From Candidatus Enterocloster excrementipullorum (lineage in GTDB: Bacteria; Bacillota; Clostridia; Lachnospirales; Lachnospiraceae): DNA of 64,000 bases. Under the pieces are notes generated by a model. It was not told where the DNA came from, ran no database searches, and saw nothing but the letters and a program-made list of their open reading frames with translations. Below are positions 17,053 to 25,977 of the stretch, one piece after another. The translations under genes were made by a program, and so were the position numbers. The stretch is taken from positions 22,437 through 86,436 of the forward strand of contig DWWT01000058.1 of NCBI GenBank assembly GCA_019119575.1. Direction: 5' to 3'. Within the stretch, counting starts at the first letter, position 1. The number at the start of each line of letters is the position of its first letter.

Positions 17053-17914
17053 TTCTCCGCCTTCCCTTCCATAACTTAAACCGATTGCCGGGAGCTTCCT
17101 CCTCCTTTTTCAGGACAGATAAAATCTCCCGCAGACCGTCCGCGTTCTGAACCCTCGTCAGAGAGCCCTCCTCCGCTACGGAAACGCGCCCTGTCTCCTC
17201 CGACACCACGATAGTCAAGCTGTCTGTGGACTCGCTCACACCCACTGCCGCCCGATGTCTGGTTCCCAGATCCTTGCTGATGGTCATATTGTCCGACAGG
17301 GGCAGATAACAGGTAGCGGCGGCCACCCGGTTTCCCCGGATCACCACAGCCCCGTCATGGAGGGGAGTATTGTGCTCAAAAATATTAATCAGAAGCTGAC
17401 TTGTCACCAGGCCGTTGATCTCGATTCCCGTTCTCTCGATCTCCTTAAGCGAAGTCTCCCGCTCGATCACCATCAGCGCGCCTGTCTTTACCTTAGCCAT
17501 CTCGAAGGTCGCCCTAACCAGCTCATTAATGGTTTTGTCGCTGAACATCTGCTTTGTCTTCCCATCATCGAAAGAAAGAAGATTGGAAAAGAAATTCTGG
17601 CTTCCCAGCTGCTCCAGGGCCTTCCTCAGCTCCGGCTGAAATACGATCAGGAGGGCTGTAACCGCTATGGTTGTAAAATTCCGGATAATCCAGGAAATAG
17701 TGGTCAGCCGCAGCACAGACGCCGCCACAGCAAACGCCAGGATCACCAAAAGGCCCTTTAACAGAATCCAGGCCCTGGTATTTTTTATCCACAGCAATAT
17801 CTCATACACCAGAACCGATATAATCACGATCTCCACCAGGTTCCGTATGGTAATCCTTGGCAGCTGAGAGAGCCAGGAGGACGCATTTCTAACAATCTCC
17901 GATATCACATCCAT
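17030..17914 (-). CDS. cdaA: Diadenylate cyclase CdaA (c-di-AMP synthase)
   Basis: This membrane enzyme makes c-di-AMP from two ATP. It has 294 residues, close to the usual 270-290. Three N-terminal membrane helices (residues 20-95) precede the DAC domain. The catalytic DGA motif (HDGAVVIRGN, near 187) and the GTRHRAAVG motif (near 217) are both intact. The ATG at 17914 has GGGAGG ten bases upstream. It is followed by its regulator cdaR and preceded by two unknown membrane protein genes in the same direction. A DarA-type receptor gene is about 20 kb away. Confidence 0.96.
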   Translation of the reverse strand: MDVISEIVRNASSWLSQLPRITIRNLVEIVIISVLVYEILLWIKNTRAWILLKGLLVILAFAVAASVLRLTTISWIIRNFTTIAVTALLIVFQPELRKALEQLGSQNFFSNLLSFDDGKTKQMFSDKTINELVRATFEMAKVKTGALMVIERETSLKEIERTGIEINGLVTSQLLINIFEHNTPLHDGAVVIRGNRVAAATCYLPLSDNMTISKDLGTRHRAAVGVSESTDSLTIVVSEETGRVSVAEEGSLTRVQNADGLREILSVLKKEEEAPGNRFKLWKGRRRNGKKTDE

Positions 17915-17951
17915 TTCTCAGACACCTCCCCGCCGCTCACTAATACTTGTC

Positions 17952-18911
17952 TCATCGCTCCGCATTCCGCTCCCTTGCGCTCTTTTTTCTGGCACTGATT
18001 TTCTGAACTTTTACCTGGGTAGTGCTCACCGTCATCTTGGGCACTGCCTTTACATAATAGTAATAATCATCATCTTCAAACTGCACATGCTCTGTTCTGG
18101 TATAGTCCACAGAGAAAATTAAAAAGTTGTATGCGGCCCCAATGGCTGCCGCCAGAAGGAGACCCACGATCAGCTCCCCCGGCGCCACGGAAACGCCAAA
18201 GACAAAATCCCCGACAAAGACCACCAGAAGTTCCGCCACAGAACCCGCCACAATAGCAACCGCCCACGCGTAATCCATGGACAGCCGACGGATCAGGTAA
18301 ACCACAATGATTCCCACCGCGCAGGTGGCGATCATCACCATCATCGTCTGGTTGAACAGGATGGACTGGATAATCTGTACGTACCGCTGCACCAGATCCG
18401 CCGTTGCCTCGCTGGTAAGGGCGGAGGCATTCTGCTTCACATACATGAGCAGATAATATAGAAAAATGCCGCAGCTCACCGGTATCACCGAGGCCACTCC
18501 CCCGCCCAGGCCCACAAGCATGGGCACCGCGTAGGGCATCCGTGCCAAAAACGCAAGGGGAGTGAGTGCCATGAGGAAGCTGTCCCCCGGTTTAAAGCCA
18601 AAGTAGAGAATCGCCACCACCAGAATGAGCACCAAAGCAATGGCCGCCATCTCCACGGAGACCGCATATACATGCGCCACCATCACGCAGCCCCCGAGGA
18701 ACACGACCGCTCCATACGGGAGAACCGCACTGACCAGGCAGAGAAGCACCACCACCAGGGGATTGGTCAGCTGTGTCATGTAGCCCAGATTCATGTTCAG
18801 CGCCGCAAACATGGCCAAGGCAAACAGAAACTTTACTGCCGGCTGTATGCCGCTGCTATATTTATTATAAAAACTCTTCAAATATTCTTTAAACAGCAGA
18901 AGACTCGTCAT
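17952..18911 (-). CDS. Polytopic membrane protein of unknown function, upstream of cdaA
   Basis: A 319-residue protein with about eight or nine hydrophobic helices between residues 25 and 270, and a basic cytoplasmic tail (KISARKKSARERNAER). The segment before the tail has an acidic-aromatic stretch (FEDDDYYYYVKAVPKMTVS). I do not recognise a characterised family, although it has the look of a conserved Lachnospiraceae protein. It lacks ABC transporter motifs. The gene overlaps the next one upstream by 4 bp (ATGA-type) and lies 37 bp before cdaA, so it likely shares its transcript. A role in c-di-AMP or cell envelope homeostasis is only suggested by position. Confidence 0.7.
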   Translation of the reverse strand: MTSLLLFKEYLKSFYNKYSSGIQPAVKFLFALAMFAALNMNLGYMTQLTNPLVVVLLCLVSAVLPYGAVVFLGGCVMVAHVYAVSVEMAAIALVLILVVAILYFGFKPGDSFLMALTPLAFLARMPYAVPMLVGLGGGVASVIPVSCGIFLYYLLMYVKQNASALTSEATADLVQRYVQIIQSILFNQTMMVMIATCAVGIIVVYLIRRLSMDYAWAVAIVAGSVAELLVVFVGDFVFGVSVAPGELIVGLLLAAAIGAAYNFLIFSVDYTRTEHVQFEDDDYYYYVKAVPKMTVSTTQVKVQKISARKKSARERNAER

Positions 18912-19339
18912 CTACCTCTTCCTCCTCTGTTCTCCTTTGTTTTCTCCGGCTTCTCACGGCCGTAGCGGTTCAGCAGATGCTTAAGCCTCGACGCGTACAT
19001 GGTCTGGGCTCTGGAGGCATAGTCATAGCGCAGCCCGTATACCCGCCATGTGATAAACAGGTAGACCGCCAGCCCTGCCGCATAGATAAGGCCCCAGCGC
19101 TTCCCCATTGCCAGAAGTTCCTCCAGGGTGACGCCGCCCATGAATTCATCCAGTTCATACAGAACCCACATGGACAAAAACAGCAGATAACAGAACGTGT
19201 ACCCAAAAAAGGAACGGAACATATGGCCGCCCACATAATCCTTTTTAAAATAGCGGTTCACAGGAAAAATCTTCTTTCCCTCTTTCTTTTCAAATATGGC
19301 CAGCTCCGTCATATACCTGACCTTTTCCTCGTTCAGCAT
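18908..19339 (-). CDS. Small membrane protein of unknown function, first gene of cdaA run
   Basis: A 143-residue protein with two hydrophobic segments (FFGYTFCYLLFLSMWVLY near 50-68 and LIYAAGLAVYLFITW near 90-105) separated by an acidic loop, plus a basic C-terminal tail with many Arg and Lys. The start at 19339 (MLNEEKVRYM) has GAGGTGGG upstream; a longer frame begins with GTG at 19354 inside that site. No family is recognised. Its 4-bp overlap with the following membrane protein gene suggests the two products act together. Confidence 0.7.
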   Translation of the reverse strand: MLNEEKVRYMTELAIFEKKEGKKIFPVNRYFKKDYVGGHMFRSFFGYTFCYLLFLSMWVLYELDEFMGGVTLEELLAMGKRWGLIYAAGLAVYLFITWRVYGLRYDYASRAQTMYASRLKHLLNRYGREKPEKTKENRGGRGR

Positions 19340-19373
19340 GCACCCACCTCGCACTGTCCTAACATATCACTTT

Positions 19374-19382
19374 AGTATACCA
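19374..19382 (-). promoter_or_regulatory. Extended -10 promoter for the cdaA run
   Basis: On the minus strand TGGTATACT (TATACT at plus 19374-19379) is an extended -10 element about 35 bp before the 19339 start. No good -35 box is seen at the expected spacing. Confidence 0.45.
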
Positions 19383-19474
19383 CAACTTTTCTTGTTTTGC
19401 GACAACTTAAAGAAATTTTTATAATTCAGGTGTTCCTGCCCGGCTGTGTGGGGGCGAGATATAGACGAATAGAC

Positions 19475-19516
19475 AAAAGGAACCTGGAAACAGCAAAGCA
19501 TCTTGCTGTTCCCAGG
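19475..19516 (-). terminator. Terminator after the agarase-like gene
   Basis: CCTGGAAACAGCAA (19483-19496) pairs with TTGCTGTTCCCAGG (19503-19516) with one mismatch. On the minus strand the stem is followed by a T-rich tract. It ends the transcript of the glycosidase gene at 19531. Confidence 0.75.
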
Positions 19517-19530
19517 CATTCAGAACGTTT

Positions 19531-21609
19531 TTATACATAATTGCAAAGAATAACTCTTTCCAGCTCTCCCTTGACCTCCGTGGGTTTTCGTATTCCTCTT
19601 ACCCAATCATACAAGCAATGGTTCGTATGGATCAGATGTTCCACCAACGGCGGGAATTCCTGGCCGCAGATGTCAATCAGTCCATGTTCCATTCCTTCGC
19701 CGTCAAACCGTCCCAAAAGAGGCTGATCGTTCATCTCAAAATAATGTGCTCCTACGCAGCATGGATGAGTCATTGCCCTCTGCATATAATATTCCAGCGC
19801 TTTTCCTCTTTCTTCTTGGTTCGGAGAAGCAATCAGTCCGTGCGAAAGATTCCCTTTATCACCGCCTCCAATATGATATTCGCCAATCACAGCCGGCATG
19901 TCTTTTGTCCTTCTGACAATTTCCAGCATCGTTTCCGGTTCCGGGCGATAGCAGTTAAAAGAAAAGACATCATGCGCCCCGCAGCCTGCCATAGCCTCTC
20001 CTCCTGCCTCCGAATATCTCATTCCCAGGTCAAGGTGATCCGGATCCAACTTTTTCAAAGCCTCAGCTACCGTATTCTCGTATTTCCATACCAGATGGCC
20101 ATGGAGCCTCTGGCAGTCCTGCGCCGCTTTCTCTGAAAATTTGTCCGCTCCTTCTATCGGCTCCAGAAGGTCATCAAAACAGCTAAACTCCGTATTCCAT
20201 GCCCGATTCAGCGCTTCAATTCCCCCATACTCTTCCCTGAGTATTTCGGCAAGCACGCTTCTACTCTCCAATTCTTCCCTGCTTGCAAAGGCCCGCTCCG
20301 CCAGATTCACTTTCTGGAATCTCCATTCCGGTTCATTGTTTATAAAATATCCAATCATATAGGGATTTCCCAAAAACGGCGACAGCTGCTCCCTTGCAAA
20401 GCGCTCCGCATTGTTCCTATATTCTTTCGAAAACACATCCGGGAAGTCCCTAAATATTTTAATCTGCGTCTGCGGGAATTCCTTCAATGTCCAGACAAAG
20501 GGAATTTCTGCCTTCTCCAAATACTCCATAACGCGTTCATCAGAATAGTTATTTACCCCGACTCCTATGGTATTAAATCCCCACCGTTTCAAGCGGGCTG
20601 TATTGATTTTGTGCCAGGCATCCCACCATCCATCCGCTCCAAACACACGTATCATATTTGCCCTGGCAAAATTGAACATATCCCGGTGAACACCCGATTC
20701 ACGTCCGTTCCGCTTTACGTATTCCGGAATTTCTCCTGCATTGGTCCAGGCAGCTGCATATTTTTCATCCGTTTTTTTCGGAAGCCAGGCGAACAAGCTC
20801 TGCATCCCATCTACAAGCCCAAACACTCCCATTCGTGAACCATAACATACACCGTTGGAGAAAAAGCCATATCCATCCGGATCTACCAGCCACCACCGGG
20901 ATTTTGTTTTTTCCAGATGAAAAAATCCCGTCTTTTTGAAAGGCATATCAAGGCAGCCACCATATTTGCTCCATCCTGCAGGATATACACAATCCGTCTG
21001 CGCACGCTTATATTCATCCAGAAGAATTGTTTTAAGCTCCTCAGCAGAATGGATTTTCGTATCCCATTCCTTCTGAATCCACTGGCCGAACGCATCTACC
21101 ATAGGCGAGCCTTCCACCCGTATCTCGGGCGGTTCATTTGTAAGCCAGCAGTCTTCCACTATCACATGTTCAAATCGGCAAACACACCCGGCATGTATCA
21201 AAATCTTTACCATCTCCGCGTCCCCAATAGAAATCGGCATTCCGGAGCACATTCCCTTCAGCATTCCCGGAAGGGTTTTCAAAAAATAGCGTTTCGACTG
21301 CAATTCAGCAAAATCAACAAGAACCGTCACTGACTGCTGAGGTATCATCTGGTACCTCAGTCGGTTGGAAGGTTCCTCATCGCCTGCCTTGTAAAAGCAG
21401 GCGTCAACCAGAGCCATGCCCTCCATGTTGATGCGCAATTTCAAAATCAGGAAGCGATAGCGCGGCCAATTCCGCATCAAATTCCCTGCGCCTAATTCCA
21501 GCTCCACCTTTCCTTCTTGATCCGGCATTACCTTCCATCCATCTGAAGTCTGCATCCCCATTCCTTTTCTGATGGAAGACAGACTGATATCTATCCGCAG
21601 GTCTTTCAT
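19531..21609 (-). CDS. Glycoside hydrolase, agarase/GH50-like TIM barrel
   Basis: A 692-residue protein without an evident signal peptide, so probably cytoplasmic. An N-terminal beta-rich domain (residues 1-210) is followed by a TIM-barrel glycosidase of the clan-A type. Residues 230-265 contain WWLVDPDGYGFFSNGVCYG, a signature shared with beta-agarase-like GH50 and related enzymes. GYFINNEPEW near 425 is a likely acid/base Asn-Glu pair, and MPAVIGEYHIGG near 580 holds the likely nucleophile Glu. The substrate is uncertain. The start overlaps the stop of the truncated binding protein gene by 4 bp, so they formed one operon. Confidence 0.75.
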   Translation of the reverse strand: MKDLRIDISLSSIRKGMGMQTSDGWKVMPDQEGKVELELGAGNLMRNWPRYRFLILKLRINMEGMALVDACFYKAGDEEPSNRLRYQMIPQQSVTVLVDFAELQSKRYFLKTLPGMLKGMCSGMPISIGDAEMVKILIHAGCVCRFEHVIVEDCWLTNEPPEIRVEGSPMVDAFGQWIQKEWDTKIHSAEELKTILLDEYKRAQTDCVYPAGWSKYGGCLDMPFKKTGFFHLEKTKSRWWLVDPDGYGFFSNGVCYGSRMGVFGLVDGMQSLFAWLPKKTDEKYAAAWTNAGEIPEYVKRNGRESGVHRDMFNFARANMIRVFGADGWWDAWHKINTARLKRWGFNTIGVGVNNYSDERVMEYLEKAEIPFVWTLKEFPQTQIKIFRDFPDVFSKEYRNNAERFAREQLSPFLGNPYMIGYFINNEPEWRFQKVNLAERAFASREELESRSVLAEILREEYGGIEALNRAWNTEFSCFDDLLEPIEGADKFSEKAAQDCQRLHGHLVWKYENTVAEALKKLDPDHLDLGMRYSEAGGEAMAGCGAHDVFSFNCYRPEPETMLEIVRRTKDMPAVIGEYHIGGGDKGNLSHGLIASPNQEERGKALEYYMQRAMTHPCCVGAHYFEMNDQPLLGRFDGEGMEHGLIDICGQEFPPLVEHLIHTNHCLYDWVRGIRKPTEVKGELERVILCNYV

Positions 21610-22745
21610 TCTTCAGCAAATCCTCCCTGTTCCTTCCACATCTGGGTAGCCTCCTCTTCCCAAGCGGAACCTCCCACTGCTTCCCACTCTTCCATGTATG
21701 AATCATATACCGTCTGAAGATCCTCCTCTGTCGTAAGAAGCTCAGCCAGCATCTCGCTGATTATTTGGTCCATATCCGCTCCATTTTCTTTTCGTTCCTG
21801 GGAGACCCCTGTGATGTATGCCCAGTCAATGCCATTATCCCAGGCCTCCTGCACCCCTTTGCGTGTCTGTTCATTTAACGTCCGGAATTCCGCGTTATTG
21901 GCCGGCTTAAAGAGTCTCCAGTAGCAATATCCTCCCGCCGCGCGATGGCTGGCGCTGTCCTTGTAAATATCAAGATATTCAAACGTGCCTGCCTCTTTGT
22001 CGATCCACTGAAACATTGTTCCCTCGACACCAAGATATAAGAGATCGCTTCCTTCCTCGCTCATGCAATAATTGGCTACACGTACCGCGCCTTCCAGGTT
22101 CTTGCTGGAAGCAGAAAACATCCATCCCTCTGTCAGCTTTGGATAAGAGGCAGGAACACCCGAATCTCCATAAGGTCCTTTAAGCAAGGGGAAGCAGAAT
22201 GTAGGCACCGGATCCTCTGTGTACCGGCTTGGCATCCAATTGTTGGTGGGGCCCACACATTCCCATTCCAGGCAGCCCGCAACACCCGTCCAAAGTTTTC
22301 CGAACATATCCATCTGAGGAATAGCCACATAATCCGGTTCTACCACTCCATCATTAATGAGCGTTCTGATATAAGAAATCGCTTCCAGAAACCGGGGATG
22401 TTTTACCCAGGTGGTAACCGTCCCGTCCTCCAGCTCTATTTCCCTTCCTTTGGGAATTCCATAGGCCCCAAAAATATTTTGAAATGCCTTTTCAGAAGCC
22501 GTTGTAAGGTTATCCAGGCGGAATGTAAGTCCATACGTATCATCCTGTCCGTCTCCATCCGGATCATCATACGTAAATGCGTGCAGTACATTTCTATAAG
22601 ATTCCAGATCCACCGGCTCTTCCAATCCTAAATTTTCCAGCCAGTCTGACCGCAGATTTACATTTGCCGTATACTCCAGCGCCGGAGACGGAACCATATA
22701 CACGCCGTCATTATTGATCGCTACCTTCTTCAATATGTCCATCGG
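21606..22745 (-). pseudogene. Sugar ABC transporter binding protein (LplA type), N-terminus deleted
   Basis: About 378 residues match the C-terminal part of a large solute-binding protein: DDPDGDGQDDTYGLTF is the calcium-loop-like motif of LplA-type binding proteins, and VRVANYCMSEEGSDLLYLGVEG is typical of the second half. The homologous part stops near 22742. Before it the open frame (to 22823) merely reads the opposite strand of the RpiR gene. The signal peptide, lipobox and roughly the first 130-150 residues are missing, so export is impossible. It forms a head-to-head junction with the truncated RpiR gene and is coupled to the glycosidase gene downstream. Confidence 0.8.
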
Positions 22746-23490
22746 GGAACTGGCACAGACATGCGGTACAAGCGTATCCACGGTTGTCCGGCTATGTAAA
22801 TCCGCAGGGTACAACGGGTACAAAACGCTGTGCCGTGAACTGTCGATTGACCTGGCTTCCCAGTCCGGTACGACGGATGACTATTGCGATATCCAGCCCG
22901 GAGATCCGGTTGAGACAATTGTAAATTCTGTGTGTGCCAATAATATCCGCGCCATCGAAAATACAATGTCCGTTTTAAATCTCGATGAGCTCGAAAAAGC
23001 TGTCGCAGCAATCACCAAAGCAACACGTGTAGATTTTTACGGGGTGGCAGTTTCCGGAAATGTGGCAATGGACGCGTGCAACAAATTTGTGCGCATCAAT
23101 AAGGTCTCCATGTCATCGCCTGATCCCCATCAGCAAATTTTACACGCATCTCTTTTAAAGCCGGAAGATGTGGCAGTTCTTATTTCCTATTCCGGCAACA
23201 CAAGAGATATTCTGGAAACAGCTGATGCCGTAAAACAGTCAGGGGCAACTTTAATCAGCCTGACCAAATACTCCAAAAATCCCCTGGGCAAAATGGCCGA
23301 CATCTGCCTCTATTCCTCCTCTTCCGAATCCCTCGTCCGCAGCGGTCCCATGGGTTCCAGAATCGGTCAGCTAACCGTAATCGACATCCTTTACACCGCT
23401 GTAGCTGGAAGAGAATTTGACCATGTAAAAAGCCAGCTTGATAAAACCCGGCTGGCGACTGCAAAAAAACATATTCAATTCAGCCTGTAA
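22730..23490 (+). pseudogene. RpiR-family regulator (HTH plus SIS), N-terminus deleted
   Basis: The frame encodes most of a MurR/RpiR regulator: NMSIGELAQTCGTSVSTVVR is the second half of the helix-turn-helix, and a SIS sugar-phosphate domain follows (VLISYSGNTRDILETADAVK near residue 150). About 34 residues usually preceding NMSIGEL are absent. The only starts are a TTG at 22714 that reads into the neighbour, and an ATG at 22735 without ribosome site. The break coincides with the break in the binding protein gene on the other strand, so one deletion removed the shared promoter region of both. Stop at 23490; a fucose-isomerase-like gene follows 22 bp later. Confidence 0.8.
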
Positions 23491-23512
23491 TTTCGGGGCA
23501 GAAAGGAGCATC

Positions 23513-24934
23513 ATGCTTCCCTTAAACAAACCAACCATTGGATTTTTATTTATCTCCACACCGCGTTTTCACGATCTGGGAGAAGGAACAGAGGGAAATT
23601 ATTTTTATATGCGGAAAGAAAATTACGTAAAACAATGTCTGAAACGCTTCTCCTTTGCCGACGTGTGTTTTCCCGGTATTGTATATACCCGGGAAGATTT
23701 AAAAAAAGCCATGGCTTCCTTTTTATCCTCCGCGCCGGATCTGATATTTGCCATGTTTCTCTCCTGGTCCGACGATTATGCCTGGGTCCGATTTTTGAGA
23801 GACATGCCGCCCATCCCTCTTGTGCTGGCAACGATATCCTTCGAAGAAGAGCCTGTCAAGGATTCCTTCACGGAAGACCGCTTCGTGGAATTCCTGGCCT
23901 CCGGCGGACTTGTGGGAAGCCTGGAAGCCTCCGGCTCGCTCGCGCGCTTTAATCGGCCCATGACGTTCACGTTCACCGGATCCGAAGACCAAGTTGTAGA
24001 GGAAACACTGCATCTGGCCCGCGCCTGCGTTCTTCGCCGCGAGATAAAAAATACCGTTTTTGGCCTGCTCCCCTCTTTCAATGAAGTCATGTGGTCAACG
24101 TATATAGACCCCTATGCATTCTTTATGGCGGCCGGACCGGAACTGCGTTTTCTATCTGTAGCACAGCTCGAAGAAGAAATTGACGCATTGTCCGCAGAGG
24201 CAGTCGACGCAGCCGTTTCGCAGCTCCGCCAAACATATTCCGATGACGGCAGAATACAGGAGGATAAAATGAGAGCTTCCGTAGCCGCCTCCCTGGCCAT
24301 GGAATCTCTCGCAAGAAAATTTGGCATCGAACTTCTGGTTCTGAACGATGTTGATGCCACACTGCTCAACCGCATCGGGTTACGCCCCGGTTTCGCTCCT
24401 TGTCCCGGAACCAATGATGTGATGGTTATTCCGGAAGGTGATCTGGGCGGCGGACTTGCCTGCTATATTTTGGGAAAACTTTCGGGAAAACACGTTAATT
24501 TTATAGAGCCATTTTATATCAACCGCAAAGACAATACATTTGCTGCCGGACATGCCGGCCCCCAGGATTATACTTCATCAACCGGACGCACGCTGCTTTC
24601 TCTGGATGAGCGCTTCGCCAAATCCAGCTATAAGTATGCCGGCGCACCGTTTGCCTGGCATTTGATCGGTCCCGGAGAAAAAACAATGCTGCACATATCC
24701 CAAGGACCGAACGGCATCAAAATGGCGGCCACTCTGGTCGATGCTCTGGAATGCGACTACTTTTTAGCCGGGTATTCCCACGGCCTTATTCGCCCCAGAA
24801 TGGATTCCGGCACATTTTTTTCCCGCCTGATCGAGTTTGGAGTAACGCAGCATTTTGCTTTAGCCGACGGAAACTGGTTAAAAGAAGCTTCCATGGCGGC
24901 CCGTCTCATGGGTTTTGATTATCTGGAAATTTAA
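23513..24934 (+). CDS. L-fucose/L-arabinose isomerase-like protein
   Basis: A 473-residue cytoplasmic protein; ATG at 23513 with GAAAGGAG upstream. It resembles the fucose/arabinose isomerase fold in layout: an N-terminal Rossmann-like part (PTIGFLFISTPRFHDLGEG) and a C-terminal part with EGDLGGGLACYILGKLSG near 325 and a conserved late segment HISQGPNGIKMA near 400. A catalytic Glu/Asp pair cannot be assigned with certainty. Context (glycosidase, RpiR regulator, binding protein) suggests a role in sugar isomerisation. It ends at a bidirectional terminator. Confidence 0.65.
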   Translation: MLPLNKPTIGFLFISTPRFHDLGEGTEGNYFYMRKENYVKQCLKRFSFADVCFPGIVYTREDLKKAMASFLSSAPDLIFAMFLSWSDDYAWVRFLRDMPPIPLVLATISFEEEPVKDSFTEDRFVEFLASGGLVGSLEASGSLARFNRPMTFTFTGSEDQVVEETLHLARACVLRREIKNTVFGLLPSFNEVMWSTYIDPYAFFMAAGPELRFLSVAQLEEEIDALSAEAVDAAVSQLRQTYSDDGRIQEDKMRASVAASLAMESLARKFGIELLVLNDVDATLLNRIGLRPGFAPCPGTNDVMVIPEGDLGGGLACYILGKLSGKHVNFIEPFYINRKDNTFAAGHAGPQDYTSSTGRTLLSLDERFAKSSYKYAGAPFAWHLIGPGEKTMLHISQGPNGIKMAATLVDALECDYFLAGYSHGLIRPRMDSGTFFSRLIEFGVTQHFALADGNWLKEASMAARLMGFDYLEI

Positions 24935-24977
24935 AAGCCTCGGAACAGCGCACCAATTCCGCTGTTCCGAAGCTTTT
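24933..24977. terminator. Bidirectional terminator between convergent genes
   Basis: AGCCTCGGAACAGCG (24936-24950) pairs with CGCTGTTCCGAAGCT (24960-24974) with one mismatch. A run of T follows and a run of A precedes, so it can stop both the isomerase-like gene and the DapA-family gene. Confidence 0.85.
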
Positions 24978-24994
24978 TCTCTGTCTGTCCTTTG

Positions 24995-25894
24995 TCAGAT
25001 CAGCCCCGCTGTCTTCATCTCCGCCTTGATCCTGTCAAGCACCGGGCCCTCGGGGGTGGGCAGATTGGGCTTATAGGGATCGCCGATGTCCCTGCCCCTG
25101 AGATTTGCCATGTCCTTTGCCGCCACCGGGAAGCTGGCGCCGTCCATGGACAGACGCACCGGATTCAATTTGAACTGCGCCTCCAGGGAGCCCTGCAGAT
25201 CCCCGGCAACGAACTTATTGTACACATCCGTGATCAGCTCCGGCATAAAGTTCGCCGCTGTGCACACGCCGCCCACAGCTCCGTGGCACATGGAGGCATA
25301 CAAAAGGGTGTCCTTTCCGCCGAATACCTTAAAGCCAACGTCGCGGGTTCTGCGGATGAACTCCGCGGTCTGGGTGATATCCCCGCTGGTATCCTTCATT
25401 CCCACGATGTTCGGCACCTCATGGGCCAGCCGCTCCACCAGCTTTCCGGACATGGTGTAATTCACACGGCCCGGATTATTGTACAGAAGCATGGGCGTCT
25501 CGGGAACCGACTCCGCGATGGTCTTAAAGTGAAGGTAGAGTTCGTCCTCCGTAGGCTTTAAGAACATGGGCTGAAGTACGGAAATACCTGCGGCCCCATT
25601 TGCCACGGCCATCTTTGCGAGACGGCAGCACTTTTTGGTGCTGATGGCGCCGATTCCAAAATATACGGGGACGCGGCCCGCGGCCTGATCCACCATGATC
25701 TTTAAGCCGCGCTCCATCTCATCCTCTTCCACCACGTAAAACTCGCCGTTGCTTCCAAAAGCCAGGATTCCCAGCACACCGCCCTCAATAACATAGTCAA
25801 CCTGATCTCTCAGCTTTGCCTCATCGATCCGCTCCTCCTCATCAATGGGAGTAAGGATGGGAACGATCACGCCCTTGATAAAATCTGTATTCAT
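24995..25894 (-). CDS. DapA/NAL-family lyase (dihydrodipicolinate synthase-like)
   Basis: A 299-residue TIM-barrel class I aldolase/dehydratase. The Schiff-base lysine is in NIVGMKDTSGD near residue 164, the catalytic tyrosine in LLYNNPGRVNYTM near 138, and GGKDTLLYASMCHGAVGG is typical of the family. The family covers DapA, N-acetylneuraminate lyase and sugar-acid dehydratases. Its partner gene upstream is a GarR-like reductase, which favours a sugar-acid role over lysine synthesis. The ATG at 25894 has AAGGAG upstream. Confidence 0.82.
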   Translation of the reverse strand: MNTDFIKGVIVPILTPIDEEERIDEAKLRDQVDYVIEGGVLGILAFGSNGEFYVVEEDEMERGLKIMVDQAAGRVPVYFGIGAISTKKCCRLAKMAVANGAAGISVLQPMFLKPTEDELYLHFKTIAESVPETPMLLYNNPGRVNYTMSGKLVERLAHEVPNIVGMKDTSGDITQTAEFIRRTRDVGFKVFGGKDTLLYASMCHGAVGGVCTAANFMPELITDVYNKFVAGDLQGSLEAQFKLNPVRLSMDGASFPVAAKDMANLRGRDIGDPYKPNLPTPEGPVLDRIKAEMKTAGLI

Positions 25895-25934
25895 AGCGCT
25901 TCTCCTTTATATGGGATTTCTAAAATCATTTTCA

Positions 25935-25967
25935 CAGGGAGCGCCGTCATCCGGACGCCGCCCCCTG
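25935..25967. other. Imperfect GC-rich hairpin between garR-like and dapA-like genes
   Basis: CAGGGAGCGCCGTC and GACGCCGCCCCCTG can pair at 11 of 14 positions in the 83-bp gap. There is no T tract, so an mRNA stability or weak attenuation role is possible. Confidence 0.4.
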
Positions 25968-25977
25968 GCAGCCCGTT

